Shown piece after piece: positions 27,175 to 35,696 of a DNA stretch of 64,000 nt. Source of the DNA: Kordia sp. Its GTDB lineage: Bacteria > Bacteroidota > Bacteroidia > Flavobacteriales > Flavobacteriaceae. How positions within the stretch are numbered: position 1 is the first letter of the stretch; every line of letters starts with the position of its first letter. The stretch spans positions 29,434 through 93,433 of the forward strand of contig NZ_JAKVBC010000018.1 of the NCBI RefSeq assembly GCF_022447245.1. Direction: 5' to 3'. Below the pieces are notes generated by a model. That model was not told where the DNA came from. It did no database searches and saw nothing but the letters and a program-made list of their open reading frames with translations. The position numbers and the translations under genes were made by a program.

Positions 27175-27380
27175 TTTGAATCATAGCATAATTCTTTTCT
27201 GAAACTTACAGACTGTCAAGAGTTTCTATTAAATTTTTGCGATGACGTTTCATGATACTCTGATTATCCTATGAAACTTCTCACCACTCTAACTAAATTA
27301 ATAACATATCAATTCTATAAACCCATAAACAAAATCGATCGTTTAAGCATTGCATGAACTATTTTCTAAGCAATATGTCG

Positions 27381-27388
27381 TATCTTTG
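27381..27388 (+). promoter_or_regulatory. Candidate -7 element for the DCC oxidoreductase gene
   Basis: TATCTTTG matches TAnnTTTG, 26 bp ahead of the start codon. The upstream half-site is not clear. Confidence 0.4.
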
Positions 27389-27414
27389 TAAATAGTTTGG
27401 AACAGACCTAAAAA

Positions 27415-27837
27415 ATGATTGACACACTCCCAAAAGATAAGAAAATAGTACTCTTCGATGGTGTTTGCAACTTATGCAACGGCTTTGTGGATAAGATCAT
27501 TTCGCAAGACAAAAAAGATGTATTTCGTTTTGCGTCTTTGCAATCAGAAATTGGCATTGCTATACAGGAACATTTACAGCTCGATACTTCTCAATTGGAT
27601 TCCGTAATTTTGTATGTACCCGAAAAAGGAACGTATTATCATAAATCTTCTGCAGCATTCCGAATTTTAAACGAATTTGGCGGTGCTTGGAAATTGTTGC
27701 AAGTCTTTCGAATTCTTCCAAAGTTTATCAATGATTTTGGCTATAATATCGTAGCTAAATATCGTTATAAATGGTTTGGTCAAAAGAATACTTGTAGAAT
27801 GCCAACGCCAGAGGAACGTGCTAGGTTTTTGGGATAG
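27415..27837 (+). CDS. DCC family thiol-disulfide oxidoreductase (DUF393)
   Basis: 140 residues, close to the usual length of this family. The defining motif is at the N-terminus: FDGVCNLCNGFV, with Asp15, Cys18 and Cys21 as the D-x-x-C-x-x-C set. The later segments FRFASLQSE and KSSAAFRIL are also typical. The family has a thioredoxin-like fold without signal peptide. Its physiological partner is not known. The gene stands alone between two spacers of 200-300 bp. Confidence 0.9.
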   Translation: MIDTLPKDKKIVLFDGVCNLCNGFVDKIISQDKKDVFRFASLQSEIGIAIQEHLQLDTSQLDSVILYVPEKGTYYHKSSAAFRILNEFGGAWKLLQVFRILPKFINDFGYNIVAKYRYKWFGQKNTCRMPTPEERARFLG

Positions 27838-28045
27838 TTATTCTTCTTCGGTGTTTTTTGTTTTTTGTAAAATGATTCTGCCTTAACTTTTGTACTGTAA
27901 AATCTAAGATATTTTATTCAGCAACTACTACTTTCAAACCTTTTACTCAAAAAATCTTCAGTTCGTATACTTTTCGCTAAAAAATAAGAAACGTCTTCCT
28001 TTTAGCGTTATGATATAGTACTTTTACATTACAACGAATAAAAAC

Positions 28046-28909
28046 ATGAAAAAAAAGTGTATTACAGTATTTTTTCTTTTGGTAACGATAGTAACATTCG
28101 CACAGAAAAAAGAAAAAATTAAAGGAAATAGAGAAGTAACAACAGTGATTTATGAAATTGATCCGTTTACAACTCTGGAAGTGAAAGAAGAATTGGAAGT
28201 TGTGTTATTGAATGGCGAAACTCCAAAAGTAGAAGTGATTGCAGATGAGAATCTTCATGAAGTATTTAATATAGATGTAGTTGATGGAACGCTGAGTATT
28301 TCTACCTCAAAGCAAATTCGCAGTCATAAGAAGCTAGAGATTTTTGTTACAATTTCGAAAGATTTACAACGCATTCACGCCGAAAGTGAAGCGGAATTGA
28401 AATCTGCAACAACACTAAATATCGATAAAGCAGAGATTAATGTACTTGGTAAAGCAAAAATCGATTTGCGAATTATAGCAGACTCACTAGCTGTAAATGG
28501 TTTTGGAAGAACCAAACAACATTATGAAATTTCGTCTCGCGAATTGATTGTGACTGCATTTGAAGATGCAGAAATCATAGGAAATGTAACGGCTACAAAG
28601 TTGACTTCGCAAGTAGAGTTTGGAGATGTACAATTGAAAGGACAAACAGATACGTTGTTCTTAGAAGTGAAAGAGAAAGGGAAATTCATTGCACATGAGT
28701 TGCCTTCAAAGGAAATTCACGTTACAGCTACTGAACAAGGAAAAACAGTCCTAAACGCTACCGAACAAATTACGATTGATGCACATGATCGTTCTGAGAT
28801 TGACTTATTAGGAAGTCCAAAATCAATTATCATGCATAAATTTAAAGGAGAAGCTGTTTTACGGAAGATTAGTGAAGCAAATAAAGGTTTTTTAAAGCGT
28901 ATCTTTTAA
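28046..28909 (+). CDS. Exported GIN-domain protein (DUF2807, putative adhesin head)
   Basis: 287 residues with a signal peptide ending TFAQ. The rest is a repetitive parallel-beta pattern typical of DUF2807: TLEVKEELEVVLLNG at the start, VDGTLSISTSKQI, then regular strands with hydrophobic residues every second place up to about residue 265. These proteins are common in Bacteroidota, exported, and of unclear role. No neighbour suggests a pathway. A small unusual point is the lysine-rich first 15 residues after the signal. Confidence 0.82.
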   Translation: MKKKCITVFFLLVTIVTFAQKKEKIKGNREVTTVIYEIDPFTTLEVKEELEVVLLNGETPKVEVIADENLHEVFNIDVVDGTLSISTSKQIRSHKKLEIFVTISKDLQRIHAESEAELKSATTLNIDKAEINVLGKAKIDLRIIADSLAVNGFGRTKQHYEISSRELIVTAFEDAEIIGNVTATKLTSQVEFGDVQLKGQTDTLFLEVKEKGKFIAHELPSKEIHVTATEQGKTVLNATEQITIDAHDRSEIDLLGSPKSIIMHKFKGEAVLRKISEANKGFLKRIF

Positions 28910-28951
28910 GAAGACATATTGTTTTAATGAAGCTATCTGATTCTTTGAAAG

Positions 28952-28984
28952 CAGATTACTTCATAGCTTATTCCTCGTAATGAC
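28952..28984 (-). repeat. Dispersed intergenic repeat copy, minus orientation
   Basis: Read on the minus strand it starts GTCATTACGAGGAAT and ends GAAGTAATCTG, like the copies at 27143-27174 and 60816-60851. It lies 43 bp after the GIN-domain gene. Confidence 0.65.
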
Positions 28985-29110
28985 ATTTCAAAATGTTGAG
29001 TTGAAAACAATATTGAAAATCAAATGGTAAATCTATGATTCTTTGTATCGAAATCTACTCAGAATTATGTACTTTCATGCTTTATTAAAAAGTAAAAATA
29101 GACAGTTGCT

Positions 29111-29827
29111 ATGGATTTTTTCACCATCATGATTATTTTGATTACGCTTGTAGTCTTTGTATTTATTGTATTGATCGCGTTTGTAATGAAAAAATCAAAA
29201 GATGTAAAGAATGAAGGTTTTTTAGAAGCTGAACGCAAAGAAATGTTACAAAATGTAGTAAAGAAGCGTAAAAAACTGATCCCTCACAAAGCCGAATACT
29301 ATTTGCAAATTACAGATGCAATGACGTTTCAACGCATCGAAGATGTTAGAAGCATCCGAATTTCTGGACTTTTATACAATACAAGTCGAAAACCCATTGT
29401 TGCTTTTGAACGTGTAGAACGCGGCAAAAATGCTACAGGACAACTTGTTGCGCTGACCAAAAAACAAGAATTTATATATGAGTTTTTAGGCTTAGATATT
29501 TCTATAATTTGTGATGGTGAATTGTTAGGCACATGGGATTCTAAAGGAATTCTAAATGATGCCAATAAAAAAACTATTGGAAAACTGCAACGCACACAAG
29601 AAACCAATACGTTGTCATTGCATGATAGAAATTTGGCAAGTATCAAAAAAGCACCTTTATATGATCATATTGCTAAAATTTCAGAGGTTTCAGAGGTTTT
29701 TGAGGGATTAAATAATGGTACTTCACTCCTAACCCTTAATGATACTCCAAATACTGAAGAGGAAAATTGGGTATTGGCATTGGGCATTTTTGAGATTGCT
29801 TTCTACGGAAATACGACAGTTAACTAA
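29111..29827 (+). CDS. Membrane-anchored protein of unknown function
   Basis: 238 residues. One strong N-terminal transmembrane helix (about 4-28) is followed by a basic stretch (MKKSKDVKNEG), so the bulk of the protein probably faces the cytoplasm. The soluble part is mixed alpha/beta with no motif I recognise. Charged linkers are rich in lysine and glutamate. The gene has spacers of 200 bp upstream and 82 bp downstream, and nothing around it suggests a role. Confidence 0.65.
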   Translation: MDFFTIMIILITLVVFVFIVLIAFVMKKSKDVKNEGFLEAERKEMLQNVVKKRKKLIPHKAEYYLQITDAMTFQRIEDVRSIRISGLLYNTSRKPIVAFERVERGKNATGQLVALTKKQEFIYEFLGLDISIICDGELLGTWDSKGILNDANKKTIGKLQRTQETNTLSLHDRNLASIKKAPLYDHIAKISEVSEVFEGLNNGTSLLTLNDTPNTEEENWVLALGIFEIAFYGNTTVN

Positions 29828-29909
29828 ATGAAACGACCCGTTTACGCATTCATAGTTTCGTTTTACGGTTGATTTACATAGCTTTAAATCATCAATAATT
29901 AATCAAATT

Positions 29910-30350
29910 ATGAAAAGAATCTATTTAAGTTGCTTACTATGCATATGTATGTTAATAAGCTATGCACAAACGCAAAACAACAATGTTGTTGTGACAGAAA
30001 CCAACGAATCGATTGTTCCATTTATTGACAAATTGCAAAATGGCGAACAATTCACCATTCATTATTCTTCCACAGGTTGTTTTCACAATACGAAAGAAAC
30101 GATGAAGTTTCAGCGCGAAAACAATACCTATTATGTTATTTTCAACAAAGAGAAAAAAGCACTCGACGATAATTTTATAGAAAACATACGAGATTTTGAA
30201 AAACAACTCGCGCAACAAAATAATATGGGTTGCACTACTGTAGATAATTATTTAATGATTTACAATGATGTGCAACGAATTGCTGCCGATGGAAGTTGTT
30301 CTTGGAATGGGTATAGTAAATTGAAAAAATTATTTGGCTTTACAGCATAA
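29910..30350 (+). CDS. Small exported protein of unknown function
   Basis: 146 residues with a signal peptide ending SYAQ. The mature part has three cysteines (STGCFHN, MGCTTV, GSCSW), so a disulfide is possible in the periplasm. I do not recognise the family. A bidirectional terminator follows 18 bp after the stop. Confidence 0.7.
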   Translation: MKRIYLSCLLCICMLISYAQTQNNNVVVTETNESIVPFIDKLQNGEQFTIHYSSTGCFHNTKETMKFQRENNTYYVIFNKEKKALDDNFIENIRDFEKQLAQQNNMGCTTVDNYLMIYNDVQRIAADGSCSWNGYSKLKKLFGFTA

Positions 30351-30368
30351 ACTTAATTCTCAGTAATT

Positions 30369-30403
30369 AAAAAAGCGCCAATTCAATATGAATTGACGCT
30401 TTT
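30369..30403. terminator. Bidirectional terminator
   Basis: Arms AAAAGCGCCAATTCA (30371-30385) and TGAATTGACGCTTTT (30389-30403) pair with a single mismatch around a 3-nt loop. Flanking A and T runs allow termination from both sides. It separates the small exported protein from the Cys-rich peptide gene on the other strand. Confidence 0.88.
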
Positions 30404-30436
30404 AGTCAGTCTCCTAAAACTTGTGGTTGTGTTAGA

Positions 30437-30625
30437 TTATACGATGTGACTTGGACAACAAAATCCACCACCTAAATAAATCCAACCTAGAGGACAGTCA
30501 CCACTTCTTTCGCAATAAAGCATTATTCCTCCTTTGATTTTTAAAGTAGGAATAAACAACAATAGAAATGTTAATCCCGGTAGAAATTCACAAATTTTTA
30601 TAAAGGTTGATATTTTGATGTACAT
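30437..30625 (-). CDS. Candidate Cys-rich double-glycine peptide (bacteriocin-like)
   Basis: 62 codons from an ATG at 30625. The last 33 residues carry KGG, then Cys, DCPLGW, a GGG turn and CC near the end. This matches the core style of flavobacterial double-glycine peptides with a C...DCxxGxxx...CC pattern. The first 30 residues are unusual for such a leader: hydrophobic (LTFLLLFIPTL) instead of the K/N/L-rich type. An alternative start is the ATG at 30523, 4 bases after a full AAAGGAGG motif (30528-30535), giving a 28-residue peptide. The same GGAGGA bases would then be Shine-Dalgarno instead of Gly-Gly codons. The gene lies between two terminators. No processing genes are near. It could be functional, a relic, or chance. 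Confidence 0.42.
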   Translation of the reverse strand: MYIKISTFIKICEFLPGLTFLLLFIPTLKIKGGIMLYCERSGDCPLGWIYLGGGFCCPSHIV

Positions 30626-30630
30626 TCATA

Positions 30631-30664
30631 AAAAAACATGCTAAATTATAGTTTGCATGTTTTT
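30631..30664. terminator. Hairpin terminator after the 137-residue exported protein gene
   Basis: Arms AAAAACATGC (30632-30641) and GCATGTTTTT (30655-30664) are perfectly complementary, with A/T runs on both flanks. It ends minus-strand transcripts from 30698-31111 and leaves only about 6 bp to the ATG at 30625. Confidence 0.75.
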
Positions 30665-30697
30665 CATTATTATAAAAATCAACAATAAATCGTTGCT

Positions 30698-31111
30698 TTA
30701 TCTACCAAATACGTGAACGGTCGCTCTACTTTTAGAATTATTTTTTGTGTCGTAGATAAATGTAATTTTTTTAATAATTCTATTACGTCCATCCAAATCA
30801 ATGACACGTGAATTACTCCTTCTGTTAAAATTATGTCTTAGTTTGATTTCTTCTTTGGAACCATTTCCATAATGCACTACCATTCTATGCATATTTAATG
30901 CTCCTTTTGAAACTACTAGTTTTAGTTTTTTAAATGTTCCTTCATGTTTTCCTAAACGAATCACATCTTTGTCTAGTTTGTAATTAACTTTTTTACTTCC
31001 GAGTTTTTCCCACTTCCATTTGCTTACAAAAGTATCTGTTGATATGCTCTTAAAACTAGACAATCCAATCCATAAAATGGCACTCAAAATAAAGGTTGCA
31101 AATAATCTCAT
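30698..31111 (-). CDS. Small exported protein, possibly DUF2541-like
   Basis: 137 residues from the ATG at 31111, preceded by an AAAGGAA stretch. An in-frame ATG at 31135 would add 8 residues. After a signal peptide (about 20 residues) the sequence reads WEKLGSKKVNYKLDKDVIRLG, then VVHYGNGSKEEIKL, RVIDLDGRNRIIKKITFIYDT. This layout resembles small periplasmic proteins grouped as DUF2541, in which a WxxLGxxxV start and a RVIDLxGxxR segment recur. Function unknown. It is single and followed by a hairpin terminator. Confidence 0.68.
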   Translation of the reverse strand: MRLFATFILSAILWIGLSSFKSISTDTFVSKWKWEKLGSKKVNYKLDKDVIRLGKHEGTFKKLKLVVSKGALNMHRMVVHYGNGSKEEIKLRHNFNRRSNSRVIDLDGRNRIIKKITFIYDTKNNSKSRATVHVFGR

Positions 31112-31303
31112 AATATTCCTTTTTAAAGTTATCAATTTGTGTTTACATAGACGTTTGTTTCTATGACTTACAAATTGAAAAAAGGTTTAATGATATTTAT
31201 TTTTAGATTTTTGGAAATTATAAATAGCTTTTTGGAAGAAATATCGTTTGATGTGCCCAATTTCAATATAACTTTAAAATTGTTCATTTTAAAATTTACG
31301 TTT

Positions 31304-31777
31304 ATGAAGCAAAACATTCCCTTGATTTTTATTCATGTTTTATGGTATCCTTGTTGTCAGCTTTCTGATCAAAAATATAAGAATCAGCAAACAATGAAAG
31401 ATTTATATTTTTATGATATTGATGGCAATTGCTTTTCTTTACAAAATATTAAACAAGTATGGAGTATTTATATCAAAGCACATAGCAAACTAATAGGTTT
31501 GAATACATTTAAAGTTAAATATCTTAGGATCAAATCTTGTACAGATATTGTAACCGGCAAAAAACATCAGCTATTAATTGGTTACACTAATAAGAAACGC
31601 ATAAAAATAACCTGCAAATTAAACCTTTACAAAGATGCCTTTCGTTTCGACAATGAAATCGCTATTTACCATAACTGCAGTACAGTATCAGACATACAAA
31701 TTAAAGATGGATGTTGGATATTAAGAAATGATACGCAACACAATCAACAAATAATTGAAATGATACCATTACATTAG
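31304..31777 (+). CDS. Small putative lipoprotein of unknown function
   Basis: The open frame begins at 31163, but I prefer the ATG at 31304 (157 residues). It yields a lipoprotein-like N-terminus, MKQNIPLIFIHVLWYPCC, while the upstream 47 codons look like AT-rich non-coding sequence. The mature part has three further cysteines and is basic. I recognise no domain. It converges with the gene at 31786 with only 8 bp between the stops, so the two genes share a very short end region. Confidence 0.5.
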   Translation: MKQNIPLIFIHVLWYPCCQLSDQKYKNQQTMKDLYFYDIDGNCFSLQNIKQVWSIYIKAHSKLIGLNTFKVKYLRIKSCTDIVTGKKHQLLIGYTNKKRIKITCKLNLYKDAFRFDNEIAIYHNCSTVSDIQIKDGCWILRNDTQHNQQIIEMIPLH

Positions 31778-31785
31778 CTACTATA

Positions 31786-32358
31786 TTATTGGCATTTTTC
31801 GTTATAAAATTTCACAACTTCTTCAATATGTCTTGATTTAAATTCTCTTTTGTGTATCTTTTCTGTCAATTTAGTGCAGTCTGCAAAGAAGGTAGTTGCT
31901 ACTTTTTTAAAATCTGCACTCGAAAATGCGCCTGTGGTCGTTATATGCGTTACTTCTGTATCGTTTGGTCGTTTTACATAATAATCAACTACATCCATTG
32001 CCATCATTGACATTCCATTGATTCCGTCAAATCCAGATGTAACATCTTCATATAAACAGACTTTTCCTAGGATTGTTTCTTCAAATACCCTTCCTTTATC
32101 TTTTCCTGCAATTTTAAAGTAACGATAGGTCTTTATATTGTTTCTTGAATGTGCTACTTTTATATAATCGATATCAGTATACAAGATTTTTTTGCCTTTT
32201 GCTTTTTTATAGGGTTTGTATTTGTAAAAATCTCCTCTAAACTTCCCTACTCCTTTTAGTTCTTCTCCTGAATGTAGTTTAATTTCACAGTAATCAAATT
32301 GAGCACTAAGCGTTTGTACCGTAAAAATGCAGATGAATACTAGGATTATTTTTTTCAT
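31786..32358 (-). CDS. Exported protein of unknown function
   Basis: 190 residues from the ATG at 32358, which places a clean signal peptide (KKIILVFICIFTVQTLSAQ) at the start. An upstream in-frame ATG at 32376 would add six residues. The mature part begins with strands (CEIKLHSGEELKGVGKF) and ends in helices with several charged residues. Such small exported proteins are frequent in Flavobacteriaceae and not characterised. No operon partner is visible. Confidence 0.65.
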   Translation of the reverse strand: MKKIILVFICIFTVQTLSAQFDYCEIKLHSGEELKGVGKFRGDFYKYKPYKKAKGKKILYTDIDYIKVAHSRNNIKTYRYFKIAGKDKGRVFEETILGKVCLYEDVTSGFDGINGMSMMAMDVVDYYVKRPNDTEVTHITTTGAFSSADFKKVATTFFADCTKLTEKIHKREFKSRHIEEVVKFYNEKCQ

Positions 32359-32581
32359 GTATAGAAGTTTATTCAATTATTTTATGGCTTAAGGATAGCA
32401 AAAAATATTCCAATAAATGTTTTTTGATTTTATGATTTGAAAAGGTGAACATTTGAAGGTTTTATTCCAAAAGTCGCATGTTAACGTACCAAAAACGTAA
32501 TATTAGCTTGTCGAATTGAAGCATGTCCAATATACTCAAAAGAGCAAAGCGATCTAAAAGCCTAGCGCGTCCAACTACTAT

Positions 32582-35212
32582 CTAAAACAAACCAATTTGT
32601 CCATCATCTGTTACAGGCCCATTTTCGGTATCGTTATCACCTTTTACAGTTTCTTCGTCGACCACTTCCATTTCTTCTGCTGGCACTTCTTGTTCTTCTT
32701 CATAAGGCAACGATTCTAAGGCATTAATTTGCCTTACTTTATCTGTTGTCAATTGATTTCCGAGTGCTTTGATACCTTTCACAGAAATAAATTCTTCCAA
32801 ATTAACTTCCATATTTGGCTTTTGTTCTTTTCCGCGTTGCTTGTAGAATACCACTTCTGCCATTGGTCGCCAATCGGTCATAATCAACTCTAATTGCGAT
32901 TTTGGATGTTCAGTAATAAACTTTTCTGTTTTAGTAGCATGTTCTACCAAGAAGCGTTTTACATAATAGCGTTCTTTTTCGCCATCGTAATAAATTGCAG
33001 AAATTGGTTTTTCAGGATTCCATTTTTCCAATACAATCATATCACTGTCAAAATGTGCAGTGAGCTCTGGTAAAATCGTTTTTACTTCTCCTTTTTGATT
33101 GATAATGAGTAAACGATCTTCACCTCTAAATTCACCAATCAATTCACCTCTAGCATCTACATTGAGACGTTGTACGGTATTGTCAAACCAGATTTTACGA
33201 GGTTTTAAGGTAGAAACTCCTTTTTCTTTTAGTTCTACACGTTTGATAGAATATTTTGTGACGATGTTTCCTTTTACGCCTCTTCCTTTGATGTTTAAAT
33301 CAGCAAAGTCCAAATCCCATTTGAGTTTCTTAATACTTCCTGCTTGACGTAATAAGATTGTCACTACTTCTGCTTCTCCATTTGGATTGGCAGTAAAATA
33401 GGTAACCATAGAACCTTTTTTACCTTGCGTTAAATCGTATTCTTTATCACGTGTAACACTTGTAACCGCAAAACGTTTGATATAACTTGCACCACCTTTT
33501 CCGTCACGGTAAATCATGTTGTAAATGGTACGCTTATCTTTTTTCTTAAAGATAGCAACGTGAATAATATTTTTTCCAATAAATGTTTTGGAGTCTACAC
33601 GTGTAACTTGCATTTTTCCATCACGTGTAAATACGATAATATCATCAATATCAGCACAATCCGTTACATATTCATCTTTTCGAAGCGATGTTCCAATAAA
33701 GCCTTCTTCCCTATTTACATAGAGTTTTGTGTTACGGATCACTACTTTTCGTGCGTCTACATCGTCAAAGATTCTGATTTCTGTTTTACGCTCTTTTCCT
33801 TCTCCGTATTGCTTTTTTAAACGCTTAAAGTAATCAATCGCATATTCGATTAAGTGTGCTAAATGATGTCTTACTTCCGCTATTGATTCTTCCAAAGCAT
33901 CAATTTTTTGCTGCGCTTTGTCAATATCAAATTTAGAAATACGCTTGATTCGAATTTCTGTCAAACGTGTGATATCTTCTACCGTTACCTCTCGTTTTAA
34001 ATGTGTGATGTGTGGCTTCAACCCTTCATCAATTGCATTGATAACACCTTCCCATGTTTCTTCTTCCTCAATTTCACGATAGATTCTATTTTCAATAAAA
34101 ATTCGCTCTAAAGAGGCAAAATGCCATTGTTCCTGAAGTTCTCCTAATTGAATTTCTAATTCAGATTTCAATAATTCAACAGTATGTTCAGTTGAGCGAC
34201 GCAACATTTCCGAAACACCAATAAACAACGGTTTATTATCAAAAATGATACAACCTAATGGCGAAATAGAACTTTCGCAATTGGTAAATGCATACAACGC
34301 ATCAATCGTTTTATCTGGTGAGATATTATTTGGCAAATGCACTAAAATTTCAACATCAGCCGCCGTATTATCTTCTATTTTTTTAATCTTAATTTTACCC
34401 TTATCATTCGCTTTTAAGATCGATTCAATCAACGACGTTGTATTGGTCGCAAATGGAATTTCTGTAATGACTAAGGTGTTTTTATCTCGCTGTGAAATTT
34501 TAGCACGCACACGTACTTTTCCTCCACGCAATCCATCATTATAATTGCTCACATCCATAATTCCCGATGTTGGGAAATCAGGGTAAATCTGGAAACGTTT
34601 TCCTTGTAAATGCTTAATAGAAGCATCTATTAACTCCAAAAAGTTATGTGGTAATATTTTTGTAGATAAACCTACGGCAATTCCTTCCGCACCTTGTACT
34701 AATAACAAGGGGAATTTTACAGGAAGATTGACTGGTTCGTTTTTACGTCCATCATAGGAAAGCTGCCATTCCGTAATTTTTGGACTGTACACAACATCTA
34801 AGGCAAACTTAGACAAACGTGCTTCAATATAACGCGAAGCTGCCGCACGATCACCCGTAAGAATGTTTCCCCAGTTTCCTTGCGTATCAATCAACAAATC
34901 TTTTTGACCAATTTGTACCATGGCATCTGCAATACTGGCATCACCGTGTGGATGATACTGCATGGTATGTCCAACAATATTGGCAACTTTGTTGTAACGT
35001 CCATCATCCAAATCTTTCATTGAATGCATGATACGGCGTTGTACTGGCTTAAAACCATCTTCAATGGCTGGTACTGCTCTTTCTAAAATCACATACGATG
35101 CATAGTCCAAAAACCAATCTTTGTACATTCCTGTAACTTTGGTAATTGTATCCTGCGCATTGTTTTCATGTTGCTGATTTTCAGCATGTAGTTCTTCGTT
35201 ATGTTCTTCCAT
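32582..35212 (-). CDS. parC: DNA topoisomerase IV subunit A
   Basis: 876 residues. The N-terminal winged-helix region has YASYVILERAVPAIEDGFKPVQRRI. The catalytic tyrosine is Tyr128 in AAASRYIEARLS. The breakage-reunion domain, a coiled coil and a C-terminal beta-pinwheel-like region follow. The acidic tail (EEEQEVPAEEMEVVDEE) is typical of the Bacteroidota form. It lacks the GyrA box, which separates it from GyrA. It works with ParE to unlink replicated chromosomes. Its ATG overlaps the stop of the 158-residue gene upstream (TAATG), which lies 8 bp after parE, so all three form one operon. Confidence 0.95.
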   Translation of the reverse strand: MEEHNEELHAENQQHENNAQDTITKVTGMYKDWFLDYASYVILERAVPAIEDGFKPVQRRIMHSMKDLDDGRYNKVANIVGHTMQYHPHGDASIADAMVQIGQKDLLIDTQGNWGNILTGDRAAASRYIEARLSKFALDVVYSPKITEWQLSYDGRKNEPVNLPVKFPLLLVQGAEGIAVGLSTKILPHNFLELIDASIKHLQGKRFQIYPDFPTSGIMDVSNYNDGLRGGKVRVRAKISQRDKNTLVITEIPFATNTTSLIESILKANDKGKIKIKKIEDNTAADVEILVHLPNNISPDKTIDALYAFTNCESSISPLGCIIFDNKPLFIGVSEMLRRSTEHTVELLKSELEIQLGELQEQWHFASLERIFIENRIYREIEEEETWEGVINAIDEGLKPHITHLKREVTVEDITRLTEIRIKRISKFDIDKAQQKIDALEESIAEVRHHLAHLIEYAIDYFKRLKKQYGEGKERKTEIRIFDDVDARKVVIRNTKLYVNREEGFIGTSLRKDEYVTDCADIDDIIVFTRDGKMQVTRVDSKTFIGKNIIHVAIFKKKDKRTIYNMIYRDGKGGASYIKRFAVTSVTRDKEYDLTQGKKGSMVTYFTANPNGEAEVVTILLRQAGSIKKLKWDLDFADLNIKGRGVKGNIVTKYSIKRVELKEKGVSTLKPRKIWFDNTVQRLNVDARGELIGEFRGEDRLLIINQKGEVKTILPELTAHFDSDMIVLEKWNPEKPISAIYYDGEKERYYVKRFLVEHATKTEKFITEHPKSQLELIMTDWRPMAEVVFYKQRGKEQKPNMEVNLEEFISVKGIKALGNQLTTDKVRQINALESLPYEEEQEVPAEEMEVVDEETVKGDNDTENGPVTDDGQIGLF

Positions 35213-35688
35213 TAAGAAATTTCGTTGTTATTCTTTATCACTTTTTCAAGCGATTTTTTTAAAGCTCTTTTTTTACGCGAACTCAATAAGGTAATATTAA
35301 ATCGTACACGTTTTATTTGATTGGTTTTCGATTTTACATAGACATACAAAAAGCTATATAGTACAAAGTTTTGTATGCGATATCGTTTTAGCTTTTCTTT
35401 TGGAAATTCTGCTCTATGTTCACGATAATTGATAAAATTGGAAATAAATAATCCCTTGTTGATAAGCGTCAATACATTGCCATCGCTATCAAATTCAAAA
35501 TACTTTGCTGTATTATAGAAGACCAAAATCATAAAAATAAGTACTGCAGGTATTGCGTACCACACTTTAGTTTGATTTACATCTTCCCGAAAAAGGAATA
35601 GGTATAGCATTACGAGAATACTTCCAATTCCTAAAAAAAAGTAGAGAAATGGAACCCACTTTTTTGATTTTTCGTTACTAAACCTCAT
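35212..35688 (-). CDS. Small membrane protein between parE and parC
   Basis: 158 residues with two adjacent transmembrane helices near the N-terminus (about 12-30 and 42-60). A basic soluble C-terminal part follows, with a PH-like strand pattern (YFEFDSDGNVLTLINKGLF). It starts 8 bp after the parE stop, and its TAA shares one base with the parC ATG, so it is cotranscribed with and translationally coupled to parC. Function is unknown. The position inside the topoisomerase IV operon suggests only coregulation. Confidence 0.8.
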   Translation of the reverse strand: MRFSNEKSKKWVPFLYFFLGIGSILVMLYLFLFREDVNQTKVWYAIPAVLIFMILVFYNTAKYFEFDSDGNVLTLINKGLFISNFINYREHRAEFPKEKLKRYRIQNFVLYSFLYVYVKSKTNQIKRVRFNITLLSSRKKRALKKSLEKVIKNNNEIS

Positions 35689-35696
35689 GCTATCAA

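Larger units (their letters stand above)
27101..27414. other. 314-bp spacer with a repeat copy and an inverted repeat
   Basis: There is no open frame of note. It contains an intergenic repeat copy at 27143-27174 and a short inverted repeat, GTTTCAT at 27247-27253 with ATGAAAC at 27271-27277, that lacks a T run. A -7 element lies near its right end. Confidence 0.6.

Noticed and set aside
31163..31303. N-terminal extension of the small lipoprotein gene
   Set aside because: Phe/Ile-rich translation of AT-rich leader with no signal logic; the ATG at 31304 gives a clean lipoprotein start.
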